Positions 49,391 through 58,043 of a stretch of DNA of 64,000 nt are shown here, piece by piece. Position numbers and translations under genes: made by a program. The DNA is from Burkholderia sp. BCC1644 (GTDB lineage Bacteria > Pseudomonadota > Gammaproteobacteria > Burkholderiales > Burkholderiaceae). Location: positions 1 through 64,000 of the forward strand of contig NZ_CADFEI010000006.1 in NCBI RefSeq assembly GCF_902833225.1, read 5' to 3'. Under the pieces are notes generated by a model. It did not search any database, was not told the DNA's origin, and saw nothing but the letters and a program-made list of their open reading frames with translations. How positions within the stretch are numbered: position 1 is the first letter of the stretch; each line of letters starts with the position of its first letter.

Positions 49391-49745
49391 CGCGAACGAG
49401 GATACGCAGAACAGCATGGATCGCATCGAAGTCACCGAACACGGCCGCGTCACCGGCCATCTGATCCGCGGCGTCACGCACGCGCAGAAAACCTTCCGGC
49501 CGAGCGACTGGCCCGAGCGCCTCGCGGGCGTCATCACGCTGTTCGTCGGCGAGCGGCGGCCCGGCTATCCGTGTGCGCTGTCGCGGCTCGCGATGCCCGT
49601 CGTCGACGGCAACGTCAAATGCCTCTTTGTGTCGGACGAATTGCGCACCGTCTGCGCGGACGCATTCGACTTCGCGATGCAGTTCGCCGCCGACAACGAC
49701 CTCCCCGTCGTGCTTCAGACCGCGCCCGCGCTGACGGTGCGCTGA
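49377..49745 (+). CDS. DUF3579 family protein
   Basis: This small beta-proteobacterial protein has the pattern MDRIEVTEHGRVTGHLIRGVTHAQKTFRPSDWPERLAGVITLFV, YPCALSRLAMPVVDGNVKCLFVSDELRT, FDFAMQFAADNDLPVV. Its function is unknown. The start is either ATG at 49377, overlapping the response-regulator stop (122 aa), or ATG at 49416 with GAGGAT upstream (109 aa); the shorter form fits the conserved core. Overlap with the regulator gene suggests co-transcription, but DUF3579 occurs elsewhere in many contexts. Confidence 0.78.
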
Positions 49746-49985
49746 CGCGCGAGCCCTCCCCTTTTTCGCTGCGAAGGCGCGTGCGCGCAGGCCGCCGCAC
49801 GCCCTTTCATCCGCGAAATGAATCGTCAGACGATTGAAGGGTTCGACACATGACCACGCTGCGACAAGGGTTCCCGGCGCAGCCATCAAAAAAATTGATC
49901 GTCACGATGAAAATTATGCGTTTTCCTTGCAGGTTGCCGTGATGCATAGTTGCGTCGTGTTGACGCACCTTTGAGTCCTTCAGTC

Positions 49986-50837
49986 ATGAACATGCGAATC
50001 GAGCCTTCCGTGCTCGCGAACCCCGACCTGCAATTTGCGACGCTTTCGTCAGGCATCAGCCTGCCGTATGTCGAGCGGGGCAGCGGTGCGCCGATGGTGT
50101 TCGTGCACGGCTCGTTGTGCGACTACCGCTACTGGGATCCGCAACTCGCCGCGCTGTCGGCCCACTACCGCTGCATCGCGCCGAGCCTCAGCCACTACTG
50201 GCCGGCCGTCGAAGCGGGCATCCAGGACGAGTTCAGCTGGCAGAACCACGTCGACGAGCTCGCCGAATTCATCGACGCGCTCGATCTCGGCCCCGTGCAT
50301 CTCGTCGGCCATTCGCGTGGCGGCAGCGTCGCATTCAACGTCGCACGCCAGCATCCGCACCTCGTCGAATCGCTGACGCTCGCCGATCCGGGCGGCCCGC
50401 TGCAACAGCCGGGCGTGCGCGAAGCCGCGCTGCCGGCCGCCGCACTCGCGCTGCGCACGAAGGCCGTGAACCTGATCGGGCAAGGCGACGTCGAATCCGG
50501 CCTCGAGATGTTCGTCGATTCCGTGAGCCTGCCGGGCGCGTGGAAGAAAAGCACGTCGCGCTTCCGCACGATGGCGATCGACAACGCGAGCACGCTGCCG
50601 AAGCAACTGCGCGACCCGCTGCCCGCGTATTCGCAGCACACGGCCGGCGATATCGCATGCCGCACGCTGCTGATCGACGGCCAGCGCAGCCCGAAGATGT
50701 TCCGCAACAACGTCGATACGCTGACGCAGTGGATCGGCAATGCGCAACGACAGACCGTCGCCGGCGCGTCGCACGGGATGAACGCCGCGAGCCCCGCCGT
50801 GTTCAACCGTTACGTGCACGAGTTCGTCGCCGCGTAA
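49986..50837 (+). CDS. Alpha/beta hydrolase
   Basis: This 283-aa protein has the hydrolase fold with oxyanion region MVFVHGSLCDYRYWDPQLAAL, nucleophile Ser in LVGHSRGGSVAFNVA, an acid in LLIDGQRSPK, and catalytic His in VAGASHGMNAASP. There is no signal peptide. It resembles the esterase/haloperoxidase group, and the substrate is unknown. The start MNMRIEPSVL at 49986 is preceded by a weak site; a TTG at 49950 in frame is less likely. It stands alone, convergent with the plc accessory gene. Confidence 0.85.
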   Translation: MNMRIEPSVLANPDLQFATLSSGISLPYVERGSGAPMVFVHGSLCDYRYWDPQLAALSAHYRCIAPSLSHYWPAVEAGIQDEFSWQNHVDELAEFIDALDLGPVHLVGHSRGGSVAFNVARQHPHLVESLTLADPGGPLQQPGVREAALPAAALALRTKAVNLIGQGDVESGLEMFVDSVSLPGAWKKSTSRFRTMAIDNASTLPKQLRDPLPAYSQHTAGDIACRTLLIDGQRSPKMFRNNVDTLTQWIGNAQRQTVAGASHGMNAASPAVFNRYVHEFVAA

Positions 50838-50844
50838 GTGCGCT

Positions 50845-50866
50845 CGGGCGGCTTCTGCACCGCCCG
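50845..50866. terminator. Weak hairpin between the hydrolase and the plc accessory gene
   Basis: CGGGCGG / CCGCCCG with an eight-base loop, followed by TTCTCCTCGTT. The stem is adequate but the U-tract poor. Confidence 0.45.
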
Positions 50867-50917
50867 TTCTCCTCGTTGTCCAACGACGATGCGGATACGC
50901 GCCGCATCGCGTCCTCC

Positions 50918-51520
50918 TCAACCGCCGTGCGTCACCGGCGCGTCCGTCCCGTAGATCTGCCTGCGCAATTCCGCCAGCCGCGTATCGAGCGCCACGCGCT
51001 GCTGCTCGCGGTCCGGCACCGTGCGCACCACCTCGTCGATGATCTTGCGGCTCTGCGCGACATAGTCGGCATCCTGCCGTTCGCGCGCGGGCGAAGCCGG
51101 CCGCTCGCCCATCGCGAGATCGCGCAGGTGGTCGCGCAACGCGTCGCTCGCGGCCTGGCGTGCGGCGGCATCCGGTTCCGCATCCTGCAACAGCAGATCG
51201 GCGAGGCCCGACGCCTCGCGCGGATCGAGCCTGCCCGCATCGGCATCCGCACGCAGTTGCGCGAGCAACGAACGGGCGCGCGCCTGACGGTCGGACGCGT
51301 TCAGCGCGTCGCGTTCGTGCGCATAGCCGTCGAGCTGCGCGCGGAAATTGACCGGCGACGCGGCCGCTTGATTCGTCATGGCGGATTCCTGGCTGACAAC
51401 GATGGAAGAAGCGGCTTGCGGCGCGCCGCCCGGGCGGCCGCTCCACCACACGACGGCCGACGCGACGGCGCCTGCCGCCAGCGCGACCGTGCCCCAGACG
51501 ATGATGGTTCGGCTCATCAT
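50918..51520 (-). CDS. plcR: Phospholipase C accessory protein (PlcR-like)
   Basis: This 200-aa protein is anchored by an N-terminal helix (TIIVWGTVALAAGAVASAVVWW). A helical, charged exterior domain follows (FRAQLDGYAHERDALNASDRQARARSLLAQLRADADAGRLDPREASGLADLLLQDAEPDAAARQAASDAL). It overlaps the upstream phospholipase C gene as ATGA, matching the plcH-plcR order of Pseudomonas aeruginosa, where PlcR assists secretion of the phospholipase. The layout also recalls lipase chaperones. The assignment rests on position and architecture more than on motif identity. Confidence 0.65.
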   Translation of the reverse strand: MMSRTIIVWGTVALAAGAVASAVVWWSGRPGGAPQAASSIVVSQESAMTNQAAASPVNFRAQLDGYAHERDALNASDRQARARSLLAQLRADADAGRLDPREASGLADLLLQDAEPDAAARQAASDALRDHLRDLAMGERPASPARERQDADYVAQSRKIIDEVVRTVPDREQQRVALDTRLAELRRQIYGTDAPVTHGG

Positions 51521-53670
51521 GCGGCTCCTGTCACACGCGCGAAGAGCGGATCGGTCACGCTCGCCGCACCGGTTTCGACATGGCCGGCCAGCGTACGCAG
51601 ATAACCGGCATCCGCATCGATCGTCACGCTGAAGTCGTACCAGCCGCCGCTTGCCGACAGGTTCAGCACCGTGTCGACGGCGGCACCCGCCGCGACCGTG
51701 CCCGAACGCGGCGCGGCGCCGTAGCCGTTGTCCGTGAGCGTCGCGACCAGCGGCGTGCGGCCTCCATTGCGCATTCGCACGGCGAGATTGCCGTCCGGGC
51801 GATACGCGACCGTCACGTCGAACAGCGGCGCACTCGTCGTCGCACCGCCCTTGAAGCGGCGGAAGAAGCCGTTCGGCCCGTACGCGGCGAGGTCGTAGCG
51901 CCCCTGCGTGTCACGCACCGGCCACCACTGGTCGCTCAGCACGCGGCCGCTCTGGATCGTGTAGAAGCGCGGGCCGTTCTGCGCGATCGCGTCGTGCACA
52001 TGGAACACCGCCGCCGACGTTCCTGCCGCGTTGCCGGGCACGGCCTTGCCGTTGTTCGCGAAGCTCACGTTCAGCACGCCGGCGCGCGTATCGAGCGCCG
52101 CTTCGACGAACAGCTCGTACGGCACCGCGCGCAGCTTGCGCTGCCCCGGTTCCTGCACCGGCAGCGGCGCGTTCTCGGCCGGATAGCTCGACGGATAGCT
52201 CGGCTTCGCGAGGTAGTACTGCACCCAGTACGCGTTGTCGAGCTGCGCCTTCGTCGCGGTCAGGTCGAGCACCGCCGGCGGCACCGTGCGGTCCGCATCA
52301 CCCGCGAAGTCGAAGGCCGAAGTAAGGTCGCCGCATACCGCGCGACGCCACGGCGTGATGTTCGATTCGTAGACGTCCGGATGATCGTCGCCGAAGCGCT
52401 TCTCGATGAAGCGGATCACCGACGTGTGATCGAACACTTCCGAGCAGGTCCAGCCACCCTTCGACCACGGCGAGATCGCGAGCAGCGGCACGCGCGTGCC
52501 GAGCCCGATCGGCAACCCGGAAGCCTGCTCGATCTCGCCTTCGACGCTGACCGTCGACAGCCCCTTGCCGGCCTTCCACGGCGGCACCGGTGCGGTCACG
52601 TGATCGAAACGGCCGTCGCCTTCGTCGTAGCAGATCAGGAATACCGTCTTCGCCCATACGTCGGGGTTCGACGTGAGCGCATCGAGAATCCGCGACACGA
52701 ATTCCTCGCCGAACGACGGCCCCCACCACGGATGCTCGGACGACGAGAACGGCGGTACGATCCACGACACCTGCGGCAGCCGGTTCGCGAGCACGTCGTC
52801 GCGCAGCGACGCGATGCCGCGCGCGGTCAGCCCGCGCTGGTTGAGCGGCGAATTCGACGCAGCCGACTTGTACTGCGAAAACCACGCGAGCGCGTTGCAA
52901 TCGTAGTTGTTGGTGTTGTCGATCCAGTAGCGGCTCGACAGGAAATTCCATGCGACGTTGAACGAGCCGACGCCGCCTTCCTGATACACGCGCCAGTCGA
53001 TACCGGCCTGCTGCAGCCGCTCGGGGAAGGTCTTCCACGACACCGTGCCCGAACGGTCGCCCATCCAGTTCGACATCGCGACCTGGCTGCCGTCGGCGTT
53101 CGGCGACGAGCGTCCCGTCATCAGGTAGAGCCGGTTCGGATTGGTCGGCCCCATCATGGACTGGTGATACGCGTCGCAGATCGTGAACGCGCTCGCGAGC
53201 GGGTAGTAATACGGCAGGTCGGTGCGCTTGAAGTAGCCCATCGCGTCGGGCCACTGCACGGCCATCCACTGGTCGTTGCGCCCTTCGTTCCACAACTTGT
53301 GGAACGCATCCCACTCGTGGTTCTCCGGCATCATCCACTGCGCCCACGTCTTCGACGTGTCGAGATGCCAGGGCACGTAGTCGCGCCCCTTGTAGTTCTG
53401 ATACCAGACGGCCTTGCCGTCGGGACGCGCGACCGCGCGCGGATCGTTGAAACCGCGCACGCCCGGGAACGTGCCGAAGTAATGGTCGAATGCGCGGTTT
53501 TCCTGCATCAGCACGACGATGTGCTCCACGTCCCGGATCGTGCCGGTCACGCGGGCCGGCTCGACGGCAAGCGCGCGGCGAATGCTTTCGGGCAACGCCG
53601 CCGCGAGCGCGGCAGCGCCGGCCGCCTGCGCCGAGCGGGTCAGGAACGTACGGCGATCGATACGCGACAT
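51517..53670 (-). CDS. plcN: Phospholipase C, phosphocholine-specific (PlcN/PlcH family)
   Basis: The 717-aa protein begins with a twin-arginine signal (SRIDRRTFLTRSAQAAGAAALAAALP). The phosphoesterase core has VEHIVVLMQENRAFDHYFGTFPGVRGFNDPRA, AMSNWMGDRSG, ILCYDEGDGRFDHVTAPVPPW (read FLICYDEGDGRFDHV) and GLPIGLGTRVPLLAISPWSKGGW. Two C-terminal beta domains (PYELFVEAALDTRAGVLNVSF; PLFDVTVAYRPDGNLAVRMRN) complete it. It should hydrolyse phosphatidylcholine after folded export. Length matches Pseudomonas PlcN. The MSRIDRR start at 53670 lies two codons inside the longest frame. Phosphate regulation is usual in the family, but I see no clean Pho box. Confidence 0.92.
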   Translation of the reverse strand: MSRIDRRTFLTRSAQAAGAAALAAALPESIRRALAVEPARVTGTIRDVEHIVVLMQENRAFDHYFGTFPGVRGFNDPRAVARPDGKAVWYQNYKGRDYVPWHLDTSKTWAQWMMPENHEWDAFHKLWNEGRNDQWMAVQWPDAMGYFKRTDLPYYYPLASAFTICDAYHQSMMGPTNPNRLYLMTGRSSPNADGSQVAMSNWMGDRSGTVSWKTFPERLQQAGIDWRVYQEGGVGSFNVAWNFLSSRYWIDNTNNYDCNALAWFSQYKSAASNSPLNQRGLTARGIASLRDDVLANRLPQVSWIVPPFSSSEHPWWGPSFGEEFVSRILDALTSNPDVWAKTVFLICYDEGDGRFDHVTAPVPPWKAGKGLSTVSVEGEIEQASGLPIGLGTRVPLLAISPWSKGGWTCSEVFDHTSVIRFIEKRFGDDHPDVYESNITPWRRAVCGDLTSAFDFAGDADRTVPPAVLDLTATKAQLDNAYWVQYYLAKPSYPSSYPAENAPLPVQEPGQRKLRAVPYELFVEAALDTRAGVLNVSFANNGKAVPGNAAGTSAAVFHVHDAIAQNGPRFYTIQSGRVLSDQWWPVRDTQGRYDLAAYGPNGFFRRFKGGATTSAPLFDVTVAYRPDGNLAVRMRNGGRTPLVATLTDNGYGAAPRSGTVAAGAAVDTVLNLSASGGWYDFSVTIDADAGYLRTLAGHVETGAASVTDPLFARVTGAA

Positions 53671-54019
53671 CGGCAATCCCTCCTCGTTTTTCTGGCCGGA
53701 CGGGGATGGTCATGCAGGCGGCATCCGCCGCGTGCGGGCGATGCGCGGCCCCGGCGCCGCAATGCGGTCCGAACAGGCGCGCGGCGCGTCGACGGCCCCC
53801 TCATGCCCGCCGCGCGTGTCATCGATCTGTTGGATTCTAGAAAGCGAAATCGGACAGTTTTGTTAAGACGCGACAAAAAACCAGACGATTGCGACATTAG
53901 AAGTCCTCTACAATTTGTTTCGTCATGCTCCCGACATCGATGACATGTGCCGCACCAACGAAAAACGGCGGACGCTTGCGCGTCCACCGTTCGTTGTCAC
54001 GCCGCTCGGCTCGTGCGGC
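53671..54019. other. 349-base spacer: plcN promoter region and PACE-gene terminator
   Basis: An A/T-rich stretch at 53830-53935 is the likely plcN promoter zone on the minus strand. On that strand it contains several GTC-T/A-rich repeats without the 11-base spacing of a canonical Pho box. A hairpin at 53964-53991 ends the PACE gene. Confidence 0.5.
53964..53991 (-). terminator. Terminator of the PACE efflux gene
   Basis: On the minus strand AACGGTGGACGC-GCAA-GCGTCCGCCGTT (one mismatch) is followed by TTTTCG. Confidence 0.7.
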
Positions 54020-54469
54020 CTACCACACGGCCGGCTCCGGCTGTGCCTTGCGCGTGACCGAATCCGGCAAACCGAACACGGCGTCGAACGCCCAGTTGTA
54101 TGCGAACGTGACGATCGGGAAGAACACGATCAGCACCGCGTCGTACAGGAACGCCTGCAGCAGCGACACGTCGAGCCACCACGCGATCAGCGGAATCAGG
54201 AACGTCACGAGCGCGACCTGGAACCCGATCGCATGCAGCACGCGGCGACCGACCGTGCGCGTCGTCGCCGCGCTGCGGCGCTCCCATGCCTCGAACGCGA
54301 GGTTGTACAGGAAATTGACGGTGACGCCCGTCGTCGAGATCATCACGCCCAGCAGGCCGCTTGCCGAGGCGCTCGCACCGCTCAGCATGCCGAGCACCGA
54401 CGACGCGACCAGGATGCCGAGCAACTCGAACATCACGACATACACTATGCGTCTCTTCCACCCTTGCAT
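54020..54469 (-). CDS. PACE family efflux transporter (AceI-like)
   Basis: This 149-aa inner-membrane protein has four helices in two BTP half-domains: WKRRIVYVVMFELLGILVASSVLG with the conserved membrane Glu, VTVNFLYNLAFEAWERR, RRVLHAIGFQVALVTFLIPLIAWWLDVSLLQAFLYD and VTFAYNWAFDAVFGLP. The repeated YNxAFE/D motif is diagnostic. The family exports biocides such as chlorhexidine and, physiologically, polyamines. The ATG at 54469 has AAGGTGG six bases upstream. Divergence from a LysR gene reproduces the aceI-aceR arrangement. Confidence 0.9.
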   Translation of the reverse strand: MQGWKRRIVYVVMFELLGILVASSVLGMLSGASASASGLLGVMISTTGVTVNFLYNLAFEAWERRSAATTRTVGRRVLHAIGFQVALVTFLIPLIAWWLDVSLLQAFLYDAVLIVFFPIVTFAYNWAFDAVFGLPDSVTRKAQPEPAVW

Positions 54470-54568
54470 GACCATCCACCTTCATCTCGAACAAGGTGGC
54501 GAGACTATCAGCGGGCCCCCGTCCGCCAAAGTCAGGTCCTTTCAATTTTTCTGACAGGAGGCCCGTGC

Positions 54569-55459
54569 ATGCTGACCAGCGACCACATCGACATGCTGCT
54601 GACGGTCATCGACAAAGGCTCGTTTTCCGCAGCCGCTCGAGCGCTCGGCCGCACGCCGTCGGCGATCAGCATGGCGATCGCGAACCTCGAGGCCGAACTC
54701 GACCTCGTACTGTTCGACCGCGGCACGCGCGAACCGACGCCGACCGCCGCGATGGCCGCGCTGCTGCCCGACGCGCGCGCGATCGCCGAACGGCTGCACG
54801 CACTGCGTGCGCATGCGCAGCATTTGTCGGAAGGCGTCGAAGATACGCTGCGGCTCGGGCTCGCGGCCGAACTCGACGGCGCGCCGGTCGCCCGCGCGCT
54901 GACGGCCGTGGCCGCGAAATATCCGGCGCTCGCGATCAGCATCGTCACGGCGCCGCAGGACGCGATCGTCGACGCGCTGCATCGTTCGGCCGTCGATCTG
55001 TGCGTCGCATACGGCGGGCTCGACCTGCATCCGCAGGAACAGATTCACGCGCTGTGGACCGAAACACTCGTCGCCGTCGCCGCGCCGAGCCATCCGGCCA
55101 TCGCCGAATGCGCGCAACCCGAGGCGATCGAGCGGCTGTCGGGGTTCCGGCAGATCGTGATCGCCGATCCCGAGCGGCCGCTGACCGACGTGCGGCCGTT
55201 GATCGGCAACCGCACGTGGAAGGTGACCGACATGGCGACCGCGATCGCGCTCGTGAAGGCCGGGCATGGCTGGGCGAACTTGCCGGAATCGATGATCGGC
55301 CGCTACGTCGCCGACGGCGAACTCGCGCCGCTCGTGTTCGCGAACATCCGCAACGGGCTGCCGTTGCCCGTCTATCTGCGTCGCCAGAAGCACACGGGGC
55401 TCGGCAAGGCGGCGAGCGAACTGGTGCGCGCGCTGCGCGCGGCCGCCGACCAGATCTAG
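54569..55459 (+). CDS. LysR-type regulator, probable activator of the divergent PACE gene
   Basis: This 296-aa protein has the LysR helix-turn-helix (MLLTVIDKGSFSAAARALGRTPSAISMAIANLEAELDLVLFDRGTREPTPT) and a type II periplasmic-binding-like effector domain (LRLGLAAELDGAPVARALTAVAAKYPALAISIVTAP, MATAIALVKAGHGWANLPESMI). ATG at 54569 has AGGAGG seven bases upstream. The 99-base spacer to the PACE start is the expected shared operator. The ligand is probably the efflux substrate. Confidence 0.88.
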   Translation: MLTSDHIDMLLTVIDKGSFSAAARALGRTPSAISMAIANLEAELDLVLFDRGTREPTPTAAMAALLPDARAIAERLHALRAHAQHLSEGVEDTLRLGLAAELDGAPVARALTAVAAKYPALAISIVTAPQDAIVDALHRSAVDLCVAYGGLDLHPQEQIHALWTETLVAVAAPSHPAIAECAQPEAIERLSGFRQIVIADPERPLTDVRPLIGNRTWKVTDMATAIALVKAGHGWANLPESMIGRYVADGELAPLVFANIRNGLPLPVYLRRQKHTGLGKAASELVRALRAAADQI

Positions 55460-55608
55460 CCCGGCACATCAGTGCTCGACCACACTCCTCGCGGCCAGGT
55501 AAGAATCGAGTAAGCATCGCGGCCTACAGTGAGTTCGTTCAAGCGACACGGCGGCCGCATCGGCCGCACTCCAGCCGTCGCTCGCCAGATCAGACGAAAG
55601 GAGAACGC

Positions 55609-56544
55609 GTGGTCAGCCGGCCAGCCATGAGGGACGTCTGCGCGATTGCGCCGAACGGAAGCCGCGTCAGCTGGCATCCGCCGCAGAAGTGGAGAAGGCA
55701 GCCCGTTGCGCCGTCGTTCGCCGCGGTCTCGATCGAGCACTACATTGCCGGCGCCACGGAAGTCATCGATCTGGAAACGACCGGCCCGATCCTCGGCATG
55801 TACCTGCAGGCGCCCGCGACGCTCGAGATGCGAACGAACGGCGGCCGGTGGGCGCCGACCCGCATTCGCGGGCCGCTGGCCTATGTGCCGCCCGGATTTT
55901 CGTTTTCCGGCCGATGGTCCGACGAAATCGAGTGGATCTCCGTGCACTTCGACCCGTCGTGGCTGTCGCGAACGGGCCTGCAGACCGACGTCTGGTTCGC
56001 GTCGGCGGCGCTCCGGATGGACGTGATCGACGACCTGCTCACACAGATCGTCCGCAGCCTCCATGAAGACGCCGTCGCGGGAATGCCGCAGGGCCCGACC
56101 TATGCGGAAGCGCTCGGGTCAGCCGCGTTGCACCGCATGCTGCACCTGGAGGCGCGGCCGCAGGCGAAGCAATATGCGCATGCCGGCATGATGCGCCAGG
56201 CCTGCGAGTACATCCGCGACAATTTCCAGGGCCCGCTGACGCTGATGATGGTGGCCGATGCCGTCGGCTACCCGGGCGATCTCTATTCGTTCATCCGGAG
56301 TTTCAGGAAGGCCAACGGGCTGACACCGCACCAGTACATCATCGAGAGCCGCCTGCAGGCGGCGCGAGCCCTGATCGAGCGCGGACAATGCGACATCACG
56401 GAAGCCGCGCTCGACTGCGGCTTCTCGTCGGCCAGTCACTTTTCGGCGACGTTCCGCAAGCGGTGGGGCGTGTCGCCGTCGGAACTCAAGCCGCGTGCCG
56501 CGATCGTCATGCCAGAGGAAGCGACAGAATCCACAGGCCGCTGA
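55609..56544 (+). CDS. AraC-family transcriptional regulator
   Basis: The N-terminal part is a beta-rich sensor (AAVSIEHYIAGATEVIDLETTGPILGMYLQAPATLEMRTNG, GPLAYVPPGFSFSGRWSDEIEWISVHFDPSWLSRTG) and the C-terminal ~100 residues the AraC DNA-binding domain (ACEYIRDNFQGPLTLMMVADAVGYPGDLYSFIRSFRKANGLTPHQYIIESRLQAARALI, ALDCGFSSASHFSATFRKRWGVSPSEL). I chose GTG at 55609 because AAAGGAG lies just upstream, giving 311 aa. Two copies of TCGCGGCC (55489, 55517) in the upstream region may be its own sites. Its 3' end overlaps the convergent membrane-protein gene by 38 bases; it may control that operon. Confidence 0.85.
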   Translation: MVSRPAMRDVCAIAPNGSRVSWHPPQKWRRQPVAPSFAAVSIEHYIAGATEVIDLETTGPILGMYLQAPATLEMRTNGGRWAPTRIRGPLAYVPPGFSFSGRWSDEIEWISVHFDPSWLSRTGLQTDVWFASAALRMDVIDDLLTQIVRSLHEDAVAGMPQGPTYAEALGSAALHRMLHLEARPQAKQYAHAGMMRQACEYIRDNFQGPLTLMMVADAVGYPGDLYSFIRSFRKANGLTPHQYIIESRLQAARALIERGQCDITEAALDCGFSSASHFSATFRKRWGVSPSELKPRAAIVMPEEATESTGR

Positions 56545-58027
56545 TCGTCAATGCGATCGTCAGGACCAGAAGCGGCAGCTGACCGACGATCGGCCTGCCG
56601 GCAGGATGGCCGCGCCTGAGGGCGATCGCGTGAGTCAGCATCACGCTCAGGATGTGCCCGGCGAGAATCAGCAGCACCTGCGCATGCCAGATGTAACCGA
56701 CGTTGATGAGCGCCTGCGCCGCCGATAGCTGATCGTCCAGGGCCGCCACCGGCAACAGCGTCCAGCCGAGACCAAGCGGATCGGACACGAGCCGGACGAT
56801 CTGCCGCCCTTGATCCCAGAACAGCGTGAAGTAATGGCAGACGTTGTAGAAGAACGCGATCGGCAGCAGTATCAGGCAGAACTGCCGCGAGAAGGACGCA
56901 CCGCCGGACGATGACCGCGCGCTGATCGCGCCCAGCGTGCAGCAACCGCGGAACAGCAGGTAATACACGACGCCGACGGCCGCGAATGCGAGCCATTGCC
57001 ACGTCAGCAGAATCTCCGCGGAATACGCATAGTTCTTCCCGAGCGTCGGAAGCAGATCGACGATGTGTGGATAGATGCTGCGCCAGAAAAACGTGTTCCA
57101 CGTGGCCGTATCGCGCAACCCGTCGTAGGCCGTCGACGACAGCATGAACGACAGAAAGGCGACGATGCTGGCGTCCGCCGGTGCGTCGTGCGACATGTCC
57201 GCAATCGGGTTCCTCGGTTCGACGATCGCGTGACGGCTCTCGCCCCGACGCCACCTGAGCGGCGACAGCTTCGCGCAAAGCCTGCATAGCAGGCCGAACG
57301 TATCGAAGCACGCGAGCCATCGCTCGCGCCCGAAGCAGAAGGCACCGATCAGCGCATACGCGACATACGCGACGAGGAACAGACTGACGTCTCGCGGCCG
57401 CCCCGCCCCGAACAGTTCCAGCGCGATGAGTGCGACGTAGCCGCCCAGCGCAGGCCACGATGCGAGGCGTTGCGGATAGCGATAGCGCCCGCGCTCCAGT
57501 GCGGGGAAACAACGCGCGGCGATTCGCAACAGCAGCGCGAACGGGTTGGTGAACGCATAAACGTCGCCCAGTATCGCGCTGACATACAGCGAGCCCAGAT
57601 AGAACCAGATCCAGAAGCCCGACATCGCAAGGTTCAGGAACGGGTTCGCGGTTCCCGCGATGCCGGCGACGATCATGAGCGCGACGAACACCGCACTCGC
57701 GACTTGCCCGGCGCTCACGAGCGAAGCCGGGATGCGCAGCGCTGTCTTCCATGTTCCCGATCGCCCTGCCGAATCAGGCGCATGCGTGCCCGATGCAAAC
57801 GCCAGGATCATGAAGGACACCATCAGCGTGCCCGCGGCGGCATACGCATAGAGCCACAACGGCACCGGCAGGTAATACGGAATATTCCACGCGTGGGCGC
57901 TCGCCGCGGTCGGCAGGCACGCGACAAACCACGCGAGCCATGCGGTCGGCCATCCCTTTCTGTGCCACGCGGGGGCTTCGACGCGGCCCCTCGCGCGGGC
58001 CGATTCATGCGCGCTATCGTCAGGCAT
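56507..58027 (-). CDS. Large integral membrane protein, 'fenitrothion hydrolase' (Fed)-like family
   Basis: This 506-aa protein has about twelve hydrophobic helices. After a short N-terminus it reads AHAWNIPYYLPVPLWLYAYAAAGTLMVSFMILAF, then VALMIVAGIAGTANPFLNLAMSGFWIWFYLGSLYVSAILGDVYAFTNPFALLLR, PQRLASWPALGGYVALIALELF and TFGLLCRLCAKLSPLRWR. This phrase order (HxW..lP.PLW.y, aGl.GT..P..N..p...W..f..G......lGDvy...NP) is that of bacterial membrane proteins annotated as fenitrothion hydrolase. Conserved His residues near the membrane face (NVCHYFTLFWDQGRQI, WHAQVLLILAGHILSVMLTHAIAL) could bind metal. The true role is unknown. Last gene of a four-gene operon, 16 bases after the preceding gene. 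Confidence 0.72.
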   Translation of the reverse strand: MPDDSAHESARARGRVEAPAWHRKGWPTAWLAWFVACLPTAASAHAWNIPYYLPVPLWLYAYAAAGTLMVSFMILAFASGTHAPDSAGRSGTWKTALRIPASLVSAGQVASAVFVALMIVAGIAGTANPFLNLAMSGFWIWFYLGSLYVSAILGDVYAFTNPFALLLRIAARCFPALERGRYRYPQRLASWPALGGYVALIALELFGAGRPRDVSLFLVAYVAYALIGAFCFGRERWLACFDTFGLLCRLCAKLSPLRWRRGESRHAIVEPRNPIADMSHDAPADASIVAFLSFMLSSTAYDGLRDTATWNTFFWRSIYPHIVDLLPTLGKNYAYSAEILLTWQWLAFAAVGVVYYLLFRGCCTLGAISARSSSGGASFSRQFCLILLPIAFFYNVCHYFTLFWDQGRQIVRLVSDPLGLGWTLLPVAALDDQLSAAQALINVGYIWHAQVLLILAGHILSVMLTHAIALRRGHPAGRPIVGQLPLLVLTIALTISGLWILSLPLA

Positions 58028-58043
58028 TTCAACGTCTTCCCGC

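Noticed and set aside
53840..53930. Possible Pho box upstream of plcN
   Set aside because: GTC-containing repeats occur at spacings of 9, 12 and 14 bases, not the 11 of a canonical PhoB site, so I do not call it.
51580..53943. Plus-strand open frame of 787 codons opposite plcN
   Set aside because: Composition is that of a shadow frame; plcN on the other strand has clear family motifs and a Tat signal.
55489..55524. Direct repeat TCGCGGCC upstream of the AraC gene as an operator
   Set aside because: Two short G/C-rich octamers 28 bases apart are weak evidence in 67% G+C DNA; mentioned in the gene entry only.
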